The translations under genes were made by a program, and so were the position numbers. A DNA stretch of 64,000 bases from Meandrina meandrites (lineage: Eukaryota; Cnidaria; Anthozoa; Scleractinia; Meandrinidae): positions 14,712,022-14,776,021 of the forward strand of contig OY855913.1 in the NCBI GenBank assembly GCA_963693305.1, given 5' to 3'. This document shows, piece after piece, positions 35,343 to 44,795 of this stretch; position 1 is the stretch's first letter; every line of letters starts with the position of its first letter. The notes beneath the pieces are model-generated. The model saw nothing but the letters and a program-made list of their open reading frames with translations, was not told where the DNA came from and searched no databases.

Positions 35343-36404
35343 TGCTCTGTTTGTTTTTGGCTGATTAACTGTTAATTGCTGAAGAAACCTGTTGCCTGAA
35401 TGGAATTATCACTTAACCACTGTATTTCTCAGCATGCAGTGCTATTTTCCGAGCAACGGGTCTCACTTACTTGCTGTAATAAACAACTGTAAAATAAACA
35501 ATTTCTGGAACATTCTTTGAGCCGTGTAGTGAAGTGAAGTGTGGTAACTTGTGATGTGGACCATGCAATTCTTTTCAAATTCTAATCCATTATATAAACT
35601 TTTTCTTTCTATTGTGTTGTCACAACTCAGCAATTTGCATGTTTTATTCTCTCTGTTAACTCGTCAGCTGCTGCAATTTATTTATTTATTTATTCATTTA
35701 TCCAGGTACATCTAATTAGTTTAAGCTACTTTAAATAATGTCCTGACTAAGAGTAAAGCAATAGAAAATATTAATATACAAAAAATATTATTAAAAAGCA
35801 TATATTTACTATTATATTTATTACAAGTATTATTATATGAGTTATCACTAAGTGTTGATTTTTTAACTTTTAAAGCTTTTAAAGTGATGCATGGACTTAC
35901 GCCTTAGTAGATTTGTAACTTACTGAATGAGTGATTTCCATTAGGAAACATTCGCATTAGAGTCTTCGTTCCAATATCGCACTTTTATTAATACCTACTA
36001 GCGGGTTAACAGTAGGTTAAGATATTTCAAAATTGTATTGTTATATGTAAAGTAAGAATGCTAATGTTAACGACATGCAGAAAACAAATAAAGAATAGAT
36101 ATTCTGGTTATTATTGTAAAAAAAACCCTACTAGCGGGTATCCTAAAAAAAAACCTTGCGGGATCGATCTTTCTCCGCTGCCTCCCCGAAACATTTACCA
36201 ACAGGATCCAACAGACATTCAGAATGAGGAAAATTTTAATAGATTTAAGTGTTATTGAAAACACTTTCTCAGGACTACTTTTACTTCGTCATGCCTTGGT
36301 TCTTAATATTTTTACTCCTTTTTATTCAGATTGTATTTTTATTTTTGATGTAATACGCGTTTGATCATTTTTTATTGAATAAGTTCATTATAAATATAAA
36401 TTGC

Positions 36405-36443
<39 letters not shown>

Positions 36444-38335
36444 TGATTCCCAGAAGGTCAACACCCATTAACTCGGAAATGGCCTTTAAAGCCATTTCCC
36501 ATGTACCCACATATCATTCCTATCATTCATACCAACCGCCAACTAGACTGCTACACGACCTCCCCATTCTCCAATATGGTTGTCATGGAAACCTTCATCG
36601 CAAAGGACACACTATGACACAAGGAACAATGATGACAGCTATTAAACCTTCGATTTCCCGACTGAATTTCGAATGAAATTGAGAAAGCCTTGTGAAGGTA
36701 GGTAAAACAGATATTTCTTTCATATTACCTTATTGGTTTTCTTGGGAATAAGAAATCAGTTTAAGAGCAAGTTACAAATAATATTTCCAACACAGTAAAC
36801 ATAATGCTCTGGGGAAACGGACTAGCAGGTGGACACGAATTAGTTCAGCTACCGAGTTTGGCTAAAACCTGCAACGAAAATACTGGAGTTGGTTTGTGAT
36901 CACTTGCGTTCATTTTGATCGAAATTTACCCACTAGTCAATGTAAATTTTATTAATGTTTGGCGACGTATTCAACTCGCTCTTGTTGTTTAGTTCTACGT
37001 TTGGATACTGGAAAATCCGACAGATGAGGCTGCATTTACAGTAAAATTGTTTGTACTGCCTGCGAGCAGGCTTGAGAGTCCGTCTGGCCACACAAGTTAC
37101 ATTTGGTTTCAGTATTCAGTATAATAATACTTAATAACACGTTTAGTTATTGAAGAACTATAAAGCTAAGCCTTCCTTTGCCCCCAGTAGAACTGCAAAC
37201 CGCAAACAGGGAATAGGAAGTATTACTCGTATGCATGTTCGCTCAGTCAGCGCTGTATCCTGATCAATCGGGGTGGCTTTTCGATATAAGTTCTTCGGTG
37301 CTATTGGAAGTGAACGATGCCAAACTAATGGAACTGTAACTAGTGTTTGCGTGACGAGATTTTTAATTGTGCTGTAAATTTTGGTACGAAGTGATCTATG
37401 TGTCTTATTAGGGTTCATGAAGTAATACATTAAGGCCAGTGTTGTCTGTATTCTACTGTTGAGGATTTTGGTTTTCAGTGACTTTCATGTCTTGAGAAAT
37501 CGATACAGTACTGCACACACCTCCGAGACGAGACACCGTCTGAAAATTAGGCTTATATAGCCGTTTCTTATTGTCAGTGTTCAGTCAGTATGGTCACGGG
37601 TTCATTCACTTGAACTTACGGTTGACTACTGCAACTCTGTTTGAACTGCGTGTTGCAGATTTAAGTTGCATTGTAAGGTTCGGCTCTATATATACTTCCT
37701 CTTTTATTTGTCAAACTTACCCTAAATCCATAATCCAAGCAGCTTACATCACAAGAGTTATGTTTAATTAGAATAATTCGTCAGTTAGATTTTAAATTAG
37801 CGTGCTTACTGAAGTTTGGAATTTTGATGCAGCTCAACTATTTGATAAACTAAATGTATAGGATACACCTAAAATGTTCTCAAATCGGATTCTCATAATT
37901 CTTGAGCTTGAACTCTATTAATCGGACTATTTACGTTCGTAGGCTTTTAGCTTTTAGCTCTCACACATTGGTAACCCATCCTCAGCATCCTCCATGCATG
38001 ATTAGAAAAAACCCATTCACAAGAACCGACCACAAGCTGCGAGCACTGCATATTTATTATTGATCTCATCATTTTATGCGTACTAGGCACAGCGAAATGA
38101 ATGTTAATTTCCGTGCAAAGACGTAGAACACGTAACGGTTGCGCGGTTATTACACCGATTATTTAAAACTAACAATGGTATATTGCAATTCCTGACTTTT
38201 GATTGGCTAACAGTCAATGGTATACCAGTTCATATACCATTGACCACAAATATCGTAGCCGATACGTGTCAACGAAAACAGCTGGGGGGCTTAAATATTG
38301 CAATTCGTTTGGACGTTTTTAATAAAACAATTATT
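35343..38335. other. Intergenic interval without recognised gene
   Basis: AT-rich sequence with a TTTATTTATT run near 35680 and an (ATT)n tract at 36405-36441. Short ORFs (for example 37158-37430 on the - strand) have no domain or splice context. I see no gene. Confidence 0.5.
36405..36441. repeat. (ATT)n microsatellite
   Basis: Simple trinucleotide repeat of about 12 units. Confidence 0.95.
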
Positions 38336-38441
38336 CCACACGCGCTTGTTGGATATGAGATCGTTATAGCCAACTCGGCGCTATGCGCCTCGTTAGCTAT
38401 CTACCATCTCATATCCAACGCGCGCTCGTGGAATAATTGTT
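38336..38441. repeat. Hairpin insertion, AACAATTATTC family, copy 1
   Basis: Ends AACAATTATTCCACACGCGC and GCGCGCTCGTGGAATAATTGTT are inverted, as are GGATATGAGAT and ATCTCATATCC inside. The apex is GGCGCTATGCGCC. The whole 106 bp folds into one hairpin. It shares termini but not its interior with 55262-55366 and 55950-56048. Confidence 0.75.
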
Positions 38442-38446
38442 AAATA

Positions 38447-38830
38447 CACTCTTTTTTATATAAGAACGTCTAATTTTGGAGCTGAGGCTGAGCGTTCTTA
38501 TTTTTTTATGATTTGAGGCTGAAAATGTAAAAGTTACATGTTAAAGTATTTCATAGATCAATAAACAAAGAAGTTGGACTACAAACTGAGATGTTTTCCA
38601 TAGTGTATCATGAATAAGAAAACAACATTGTTAATATAAAGATGTTTCTTTTTAAACATTGAGTTTTACTGTTAGAACACAGTTTTGCATGTATTTATAC
38701 TGCTCATTTAACACGAAAAAAAAAATCGGCAAAATAAACACGTTCTCCGGCTCTCAGCCTGGGGTATGTTCTTAGCATGTTCTAAAATTTTGGTAAATCT
38801 CAACCTCAGCGTTCTTATAAAAAAAGAGTG
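38447..38830. mobile_element. TA-flanked MITE (Tc1/mariner-like ends)
   Basis: Inverted termini CACTCTTTTTTATATAAGAACG and CGTTCTTATAAAAAAAGAGTG lie between TA dinucleotides (38445-38446 and 38831-38832), the target of Tc1/mariner elements. Non-coding interior. A related but decayed sequence is at about 59985-60120. Confidence 0.7.
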
Positions 38831-39296
38831 TACAGGACAAAAGGTAACAACAACTTGTATCCGGCAACTGAAACAATTTAGGTACACCAGCAAACACTTG
38901 TTGTCAAATAGTAAGAAATCAATAGTGCGACAAGTCGATAGTCGAAGTTATAGTTGTTTGGTCCTGCTTTACCCAGTGGAAAAATAGATTCGATAAAAAC
39001 TTAGCTAAAACTGAGTTATTCGTTTTGCCACAGAAAGGGTTCACGGCCGAATTGTAGTTATATTTCCATATATCGTTACTGAACAGCGTTTTACACAGAA
39101 GACAATAACAAGATCGAGAGACACGTAACTTGTCAGTAATTTCGTTTTTGTTCACTATCAAAGTTTAGTTTAGGTCCTTCCTCCGTTCTTTCACCAGTAA
39201 TGTTATCCTTTCAAACCACGCGTCCAAAAAGAGAGAGCAAAGGCAAGCTTTCAGTTCATTTAAGATAAGCTATATCATTGTAATAAATACAGTGTA

Positions 39297-39493
39297 TTAG
39301 TATCACCCAACTACTGGACTAATGCAAATTCTGCATTTTGATTGGCTACGCTACTAGAGGACTATTAGTAACAGTCATCGAGTAGCGAAATTCGTGACGC
39401 TTTCTTTCGTTTTATTCCCAAATAAATCTTTCTTCAGCTTGCATTTGCTAACTTTATTATTGCTTTTTCTGTCCGACTAGTTGGGTGATACTA

Positions 39494-39494
<1 letters not shown>
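39297..39494. mobile_element. Short MITE with TTAGTATCACCCAACTA ends
   Basis: Inverted termini TTAGTATCACCCAACTA and TAGTTGGGTGATACTAA. Contains CTAATGCAAAT..TGCA..TTGATTGGCT words shared with the 58356-58734 family. A half-hairpin starting AACAATTAGACC follows directly at 39497. Non-coding. Confidence 0.7.
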
Positions 39495-39527
<33 letters not shown>

Positions 39528-39756
39528 GTCAATAGCCCACTCGGCTTCGAGTAGTAATATACTACACTCTGAGGCAAAAAATTATTTTTACTTCAGAATG
39601 TAGAATATTATTACTTTCAATACTGGATAAAAAAAATGGATAAAAAAAATGGATAAAAAATGGATACAAAAATATTCTATACTGTTTTTTTCAAAACTGG
39701 AAAAATTATATGTTCTTTAAAAAGCTAAGGTTTTTGAAGATCAATTATTTCTAAAT

Positions 39757-40064
39757 GCTCTTATACTATTTTTAAAAATTATAATCATTGCTGGTGTTTC
39801 GCGCTGAATCAAAAAATGGTCTTATACTGAAAAAACAAATCTATACTCTTTTTAAAAAAATTAGTTCGTTTATTTTCAGAGTGTTTTAACAATGCATTGA
39901 TACAAAGCTTGCTCTTATACTATTTTTAAAAATTATAATCATTGCTGGTGTTTCGCGCTGAATCAAAAAATGGTCTTATACTGAAAAAACAAATCTATAC
40001 TCTTTTTAAAAAAATTAGTTCGTTTATTTTCAGAGTGTTTTAACAATGCATTGATACAAAGCTT
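39757..40064. repeat. Tandem duplication of a 154-bp unit
   Basis: Bases 39757-39910 are repeated, essentially identical, at 39911-40064. Just upstream (39625-39670) a short GGATAAAAAA word is itself repeated three times. The tract flanks the viral-like block and may lie in or beside its terminal region. Confidence 0.9.
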
Positions 40065-40090
40065 GCTATTATAGTCTTCAAATCTAGAAA

Positions 40091-40315
40091 TCATTTTTCT
40101 GATTTTATTTTTATATTATATGATTCATCAAGTGAGATACTTTGTTTGTTTATTATGTGTGTTGTCAGAATTGATCTCATTTCATTTAACTCGTCTTGTA
40201 AGTTTTTAAGTTCAATATCTAGATCAGTCATTCTGAGCTTTAACGTATTGATATTTTTCAATGTTATCATGTATTTTAATAGGAGTATTAATTGAGTGTT
40301 TTCATCATTTGTCAT
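40091..40315 (-). CDS. Small coiled-coil ORF (74 aa) downstream of the integrase
   Basis: Starts with ATG 49 nt past the integrase stop and on the same strand. Residues 14-48 show heptad-like spacing of Leu/Ile with charged residues (IELKNLQDELNEMRSIL), predicting a coiled coil. I know no function. It could be a genuine accessory gene of the element or a chance frame in AT-rich DNA. Confidence 0.4.
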   Translation of the reverse strand: MTNDENTQLILLLKYMITLKNINTLKLRMTDLDIELKNLQDELNEMRSILTTHIINKQSISLDESYNIKIKSEK

Positions 40316-40363
40316 TGTTTGATATTATTATATGATATTATTTTTATATGATTTTTGGTTCGT

Positions 40364-41335
40364 TTATATGTGTTGTAAATCTTTCATTGGTATCCAACTG
40401 TTAAATTCATCACTATACCCCATCCACTTCACTAAAGCTTGTTTCTTCTTATAATCCCTCCGAATGACTTTATCAATACGAAAAACATCCTGTTTGGCTT
40501 TTAATAATTCAGCTTCATAGAAACTGCCTTTTATCTCTTCATTATTCAAATCTTTTAATTTATAAGTGATTGGATTACTGTATTGGATCTTATCAACGAT
40601 GAAAACCTCTTCTGTCCAATTTGGTGTATAACCCTTGTCAAACACATTTCGTTTATACTTAGATATTCGCACCTTGTCACCAACCTTAAATTTTGGTTTT
40701 ACTGATGATGGTTCCATATCACCATATAGATTGAAGTAAACTGTACCTTCATTTTTCTTTTTACTTGCTTCTATTGGCGTCATTTTGATAGAGCTATGTT
40801 TAGTGTTGTTATACTGTTTCACAAGTTTGTGTAGCATATCAAGATACTGTGTATTGCCTTGAACAGTGAACTGCTTCCACATTTTGGACTTGATTGTTCG
40901 ATTTCATCGTTCGCATACACTACTTTTCTCTTCATTTTCAGTTGAGTACAATGTTATTTTGTTCTTTTCCAAGAGGTCTTTGAAGTGTTTGTTGTAATAC
41001 TCTTTTCCTTTATCAGTCCAGAAATATTCAGGTTTTCTACCTTCTTTGAGGATTGTTTTGAATGCTTCAGTCACTGTTTCGCCTTTTTTATCTTTCAAAG
41101 GAATGATCCAAACGTATTTCGAAAACACATCAAGTACCATGAGAAGATAGCGATAACCCTTATTCCATTTACTGAACTGTTGCATTTCAACCAAATCCGA
41201 GCACCATATTTCATCAATATGGTTAACTATAACACGCCGTCGAGTAAAGTTACGCTTTATTGGTTTGTGTAATTCATCAGCTAATTCTTTTTGCCAGTTT
41301 TCTTTACCCGACGGCTTTTTACGTTTTTTGGTTTT
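40364..41335 (-). pseudogene. Retrovirus-like integrase with chromodomain, one internal stop
   Basis: DDE integrase that would insert the element DNA into chromosomes. The frame is open from 41335, overlapping the 3' end of the PLA2 ORF. It shows the N-terminal WQKELADELHKPI block, then the catalytic core with first Asp in SDLVEM, second Asp in WTDKG, and Glu in VCER. An SH3-like segment follows (KFKVGDKVRI), then a C-terminal chromodomain (FRIDKVI..., LVKWMGYSDEFNSW). A single in-frame TGA at 40904-40906 directly after the catalytic Glu segment interrupts the gene; both halves are in one frame. No ATG begins the open frame before the core, so the true start is unclear. The family resembles proteins often labelled F54H12.3-like in invertebrates. 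Confidence 0.88.
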
Positions 41336-41985
41336 TTAACACCAAGACCCAGTTTTTGTTTTGTATTGATTAAGAACCGTGCAGTTTGACCCCATTTAGG
41401 TATTTCACCATATGGAATATCATCAAGCGATTTAACCATCTTCTTATCACATTCACCTTTTGATTTACCCATATCATAACAAATATCGTGATAGGCCGCT
41501 ATTTCATCGACCTTATTATACGGGTCTACATGCCATTTAGTGACTTCACCAGTATTTTTATCATACTCTAGTTGTTTGTTAAGAGGATTGTAAGGGCCCA
41601 TGTACTTGTAATTTCCAGGTGTCCATCCAGATTTTGGTTTTGGAAGTTTTCCAATTAATTTATGTATATCAATAGCTGAACCCCTTTGGTATAAAGGGTT
41701 TGTTGGATCATAAATGCGATTACCAGCATACATTCTCATGTCATAATCAATACCACTTCCAATCTTATCTGGATCTAGTTTTTTTGAAATATCGCTTGTT
41801 ACTGAATCCAAAACTTGATCAATGTATTTGCTTGACATATCTTTCATTTTCTTTTTAGCAAAATCAGATTTAACGGCTTTACTCAATCCTTTACGAGCAG
41901 CAAATTTGCCTACATCCCATAAACCTTTAAGAGCAATTTCTCCCAATGATGCAATGCCCCCGTCTTGCTGCGAGGGCAAATCTAG
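41281..41985 (-). CDS. Phospholipase A2 domain ORF of the viral-like block
   Basis: A parvovirus-VP1-type PLA2 domain, which in capsid proteins opens endosomal membranes during entry. Numbering the open frame from 42039, a calcium-loop-like YMGPYNPL lies at residues 146-153 and the catalytic pair His184-Asp185 in AAYHDICYD. A basic tail (KKPKNVKSRRVKK) ends the protein. The open frame has ATGs upstream only in sequence that overlaps the zinc-ribbon ORF, and the natural entry into this frame appears to be the -1 frameshift signal at 41955-41991, giving a zinc-ribbon/PLA2 fusion. The tail overlaps the integrase frame by about 55 nt. The domain is seen in the sequence; the fusion is inference. 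Confidence 0.8.
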   Translation of the reverse strand, partial: LDLPSQQDGGIASLGEIALKGLWDVGKFAARKGLSKAVKSDFAKKKMKDMSSKYIDQVLDSVTSDISKKLDPDKIGSGIDYDMRMYAGNRIYDPTNPLYQRGSAIDIHKLIGKLPKPKSGWTPGNYKYMGPYNPLNKQLEYDKNTGEVTKWHVDPYNKVDEIAAYHDICYDMGKSKGECDKKMVKSLDDIPYGEIPKWGQTARFLINTKQKLGLGVKKPKNVKSRRVKKTGKKN

Positions 41986-41991
41986 TTTTTT
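41955..41991 (-). promoter_or_regulatory. Candidate -1 programmed ribosomal frameshift signal
   Basis: On the - strand the heptamer A AAA AAC (41991-41985) sits in the zinc-ribbon frame and is followed at once by the TAG stop (41984-41982). After a 6-nt spacer (41984-41979) comes an 8-bp stem: TGCCCTCG (41978-41971), an 8-nt loop, and CGGGGGCA (41962-41955), with one G-U pair. A -1 slip places the ribosome exactly in the PLA2 frame. Heptamer, phase, spacer and stem all match the canonical eukaryotic viral design. A plain one-base indel in the A run is the alternative. Confidence 0.7.
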
Positions 41992-42137
41992 GACTTGACA
42001 AATTTCGTCTTTTTGATGCCACATTCTGCGCATGTACAAAGAAGCATTAAACGACCATTTTTGGCCTTTGCATATCGCTCACTACCGGGTACACATTCAG
42101 TCTGTTTCTTTTGTTTAACGCAATAACTTTTAACCAT
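41982..42137 (-). CDS. Small zinc-ribbon protein (51 aa) of the viral-like block
   Basis: Starts MVKSYCVK, the SYCVKCK-type zinc-ribbon signature of small proteins common in Polinton-like and other DNA viruses. The second pair is intact (CAEC, residues 36-39), but the second cysteine of the first pair is Gln9, so zinc binding may be impaired or use another residue (Cys15 or Cys34). An AT-repeat lies immediately upstream of the ATG. The ORF ends at TAG right after the slippery heptamer. It is below the usual ORF length cut-off, so easily missed. Confidence 0.75.
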   Translation of the reverse strand: MVKSYCVKQKKQTECVPGSERYAKAKNGRLMLLCTCAECGIKKTKFVKSKN

Positions 42138-42152
42138 ATATATATATATGAG

Positions 42153-42605
42153 TTAGATATTTTTGAAGTAATTGATTATAAATCGGTGATTGATAGCTTG
42201 ATTATTCATATCAAATTCTGTATTATGAATGACATTAAGCATGGATACACCCTTTTGCCTCTCAAGTAGATAATAAAGACACCAATATCCATATAAAACT
42301 GAATTACGTTCTTGTATCTCATCTCCTGAATAATATATCTGTTTACCGCTTGTATCCAAGTATTGAGCTACTTCAAATGGCATCTCTAAACCAAAACTGT
42401 CGAAGTATTCTGCATTTGACTTTCCATTTCGATAAGAAATCCAATGAGTTCCTGAACCTAATTTTGAATCCAAATTGACTATTCCGCATTCATTATTCTT
42501 TATCTGATGAGGTAAAGAATCTCTTGAAAACACACCTTTGAAATGCTTTATTCCAAGATAGTCTACCCAATTCAACAAATCGAAATTGCTTAATGGCTTA
42601 TTAAT
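42153..42605 (-). pseudogene. Adenain-like cysteine protease, start codon apparently lost
   Basis: C5-type protease that would process virion proteins. Numbering the open frame from 42734, the catalytic His is residue 97 (SGTHWISY), the acidic partner Asp112 (YFDSFG) and the nucleophile Cys152 (GYWCLYYL), in the order seen in adenovirus-type proteases. The conserved N-terminal motif PLSNFDLLNW starts at residue 47. No ATG precedes the catalytic His; the expected start region at 42605-42603 reads ATT, only 5 nt after the pX-like stop. The open frame extends to 42734 overlapping the pX-like gene, but opens with TTG. Either the start was lost or initiation is non-AUG. Confidence 0.8.
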
Positions 42606-42610
42606 GAACT

Positions 42611-43510
42611 TTACAGAATTGCTCCTATTAATGGTATGCTGTTGAATGGGCTGTTTTTTCCTAATAGCAGTCCTTTGCCCTTTTTTGCCTTTAGCTTCTT
42701 TTTTTTTAAACCCATACCAACTGGGTTTTTCCAACTACCGATAAAGGGAGGTGGATACATCCCAGTCAATTGATTCATTGGCAATACAAGCCCACCACTT
42801 GAATTGTTGCTTTTAGATTTTGGCTGTGGTTGTGCTGAGATACCAATCGATGAAGGTGGGACATAAACATTTGTTGATCGTTTAGATCTATGTCTATCAA
42901 CTTGAAGACCCTTACCAGTTAAAGCATTAAGAATAAGTGGAATACCAATACTTGCAAGCAATGTTCCGAGAAAGCCTCCAGATTGTGATTTTGTTGGTTT
43001 GATGACAATTTGACCTCCAGTATGAAGTGCAGAAACGATTTGTTCTTTTTGTTTTTTCGTTAACATGTCTTTGTATTTAATCAGTTGATCGATTTTTGAT
43101 TGCGGAACAAGGAATCCACCTGTTTGGCCCTTTCCGAATATTTTATCAATGCCAAGAGAACCGAGAGCTGATAGAGCACCAGTTGCAAGTGCTGGCCCAG
43201 CTTTTGATACAGCTCTTGATGCATAAGGCAGTGCTCTCATTCCAAGATTAATCAATGAACTCCAAAGAGATCCTCCTTCTTGTACAAGATATCTGATTTG
43301 AGTTTTGCTTATTTTCAGATCAACACCTGTTCCATTTTTCATAGCCTTTTGAAGACGTTTAAGTTGCGTTTTTGTTAGATTGAGATAATCATTACCTGAC
43401 AGATCACTTCTTGATAATCGTATTGTTACTGCTGATTTTTGTGAGAGAGCTTTTGCAAGTCTCTGTTTTTGTCCGATTGAAAGTTTCACTCCATATTTAA
43501 CATATGTCAT
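42611..43510 (-). CDS. pX-like basic core/minor virion protein (299 aa)
   Basis: ATG start and intact frame. N-terminal repeats of Lys and Ser (IRLSRSDL, DLKISKTQ) precede a Gly/Ala/Leu-rich stretch at about 80-125 (GMRALPYASRAVSKAGPALA, then GALSALGSLG). The GGF blocks (QTGGFLVP, QSGGFLGTLL) recur. The C-terminus has a lysine-rich segment (KKKKLKAKKGKG) then NSPFNSIPLIGAIL. This architecture corresponds to pX/pVI-like virion components of adintoviruses; the precise role is inferred from position between capsid and protease. GG motifs could be protease sites. Confidence 0.75.
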   Translation of the reverse strand: MTYVKYGVKLSIGQKQRLAKALSQKSAVTIRLSRSDLSGNDYLNLTKTQLKRLQKAMKNGTGVDLKISKTQIRYLVQEGGSLWSSLINLGMRALPYASRAVSKAGPALATGALSALGSLGIDKIFGKGQTGGFLVPQSKIDQLIKYKDMLTKKQKEQIVSALHTGGQIVIKPTKSQSGGFLGTLLASIGIPLILNALTGKGLQVDRHRSKRSTNVYVPPSSIGISAQPQPKSKSNNSSGGLVLPMNQLTGMYPPPFIGSWKNPVGMGLKKKKLKAKKGKGLLLGKNSPFNSIPLIGAIL

Positions 43511-43592
43511 ATCTCTTATATTACATATGTTATATAAAATTAATAACTGTAATGACTTTAACCTGTATTTAAAATATGAAAATTATGATTAA

Positions 43593-44795
43593 TCAACGGA
43601 ATAATAATTTACCGTTCTGTTGTACCAGTTCAGCATCTTGTTCAAATAGAGTCAAAGCATATATACTGTAAGCTGTTGTAGTTGTGCCTGAAAGCTCATA
43701 ACGAAAAGTAAGTTTTGTAGTACCATCTCGAATATCCGCTTTCTGTTTTGTCAAATCGAAATACACAAAAGGAAACAGTGATTGAAAGTTAGTTATATTC
43801 AAAAGCGAACCTTCACCATATTCATTATTTTTATGCACGTACTTCAGAGTATCTCTGTAAACACGTGATAAATCAATTGATGGTTGATAGTGAATTTCTG
43901 GATACTCAATATTACCACCGCCAACTTCTAACCAGCAGTTCATTAGTGTTCTTGGATCTGTACTGACTGAGAATGTGTTATATAGAAATGGATTGGTTGT
44001 CTGTGAATTCATATTAGCATCATCGATTATGTAAATAAACACATGACGAGGTCTCGTCATGCCACTGCTTATTCTGAAATGACCTGCTCGTTGTGTTGAT
44101 GAATTGCTTCTTTCAATGTTTTCTCGGAGATATGTCCACTTATAAGGTTTCATAAAGTTATTCATGTAAATGCTTTGTCCAGAGCTGTTGAATGTTATAC
44201 GTGGTACGATTAATTGTAACTTTGTGATGACAACTCTGCAATCATCACCTGCCTGCCAAATCAGATTGCTATCACTCTCGATTTCAAAGTTTAGTTCTAA
44301 TCGACCAGATGGTAGCAGTTTATCTTCGAGAGCCTCAAAAAATGAATATTTATTTAGAGTTAGTTCTCTTGTGACTATTGATGACGCTCCAAGAAGCAAC
44401 TTCCGTGCTGCAAATCCCTTGTTATAATTAGCTTGAGCAGGTCTCTCTTCAGCATGTCGCGTTGTATCAAGATGATAAAAATAATTTGTTGCTGTTGAAT
44501 TCGCATAACTTGGAGAAAATTCAAGAAGAGATTTGATATTAACAGCATGGTTAGAATCGTTACAATCGTATACCTTTTTCCCTTGAAGCTTGATATCAAA
44601 ATTTTTGATAAAAGAATGGATGTCGTTCACAATACCGTTGTGATCCTCTGCAGCAATGGCGCCACCATCAGCAAGTTTATTTACTTTAAATGAAATACCG
44701 AGACGAGCATTATACCAATCAAAAGGAGTAACTTCTCCTGAATTATCAACAACAAATCGATATCCATCCTTCTTTTGATGAAGTGTATTACCGAC
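43593..44795 (-). pseudogene. Double-jelly-roll major capsid protein, N-terminally truncated
   Basis: Hexon-like capsid protein. Family-typical words include RPRHVFIYIIDDANMN, QTTNPFLYNTF, YPEIHYQP, and FQSLFPFVYFDLTKQKADIRDG near the C-terminus; the frame ends at 43593 without internal stop. The native N-terminus is missing: the ORF continues past 44795 into the satellite, which supplies the first ~14 codons (ATG at 44837-44835). Those codons are found in other satellite units, so this start is fortuitous. Roughly the first fifth of the usual protein is absent, judged from memory of the family. Confidence 0.85.

Larger units (their letters stand above)
40091..44795 (-). mobile_element. Endogenous adintovirus/Polinton-like block, truncated
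   Basis: Seven ORFs, all on the - strand and tightly packed: capsid, pX-like core, protease, zinc-ribbon, PLA2, integrase and a small coiled-coil ORF. This combination of double-jelly-roll capsid, adenain-like protease and retrovirus-like integrase defines Polinton/adintovirus-type elements. No polymerase B, packaging ATPase or penton gene lies in the window, and no terminal inverted repeat was found. The capsid end is cut at the satellite junction (44795/44796). Damage is limited, suggesting a fairly young insertion. Confidence 0.85.

Noticed and set aside
37158..37430. 90-codon ORF on the - strand
   Set aside because: No domain, no splice context, and unremarkable AT-rich composition.
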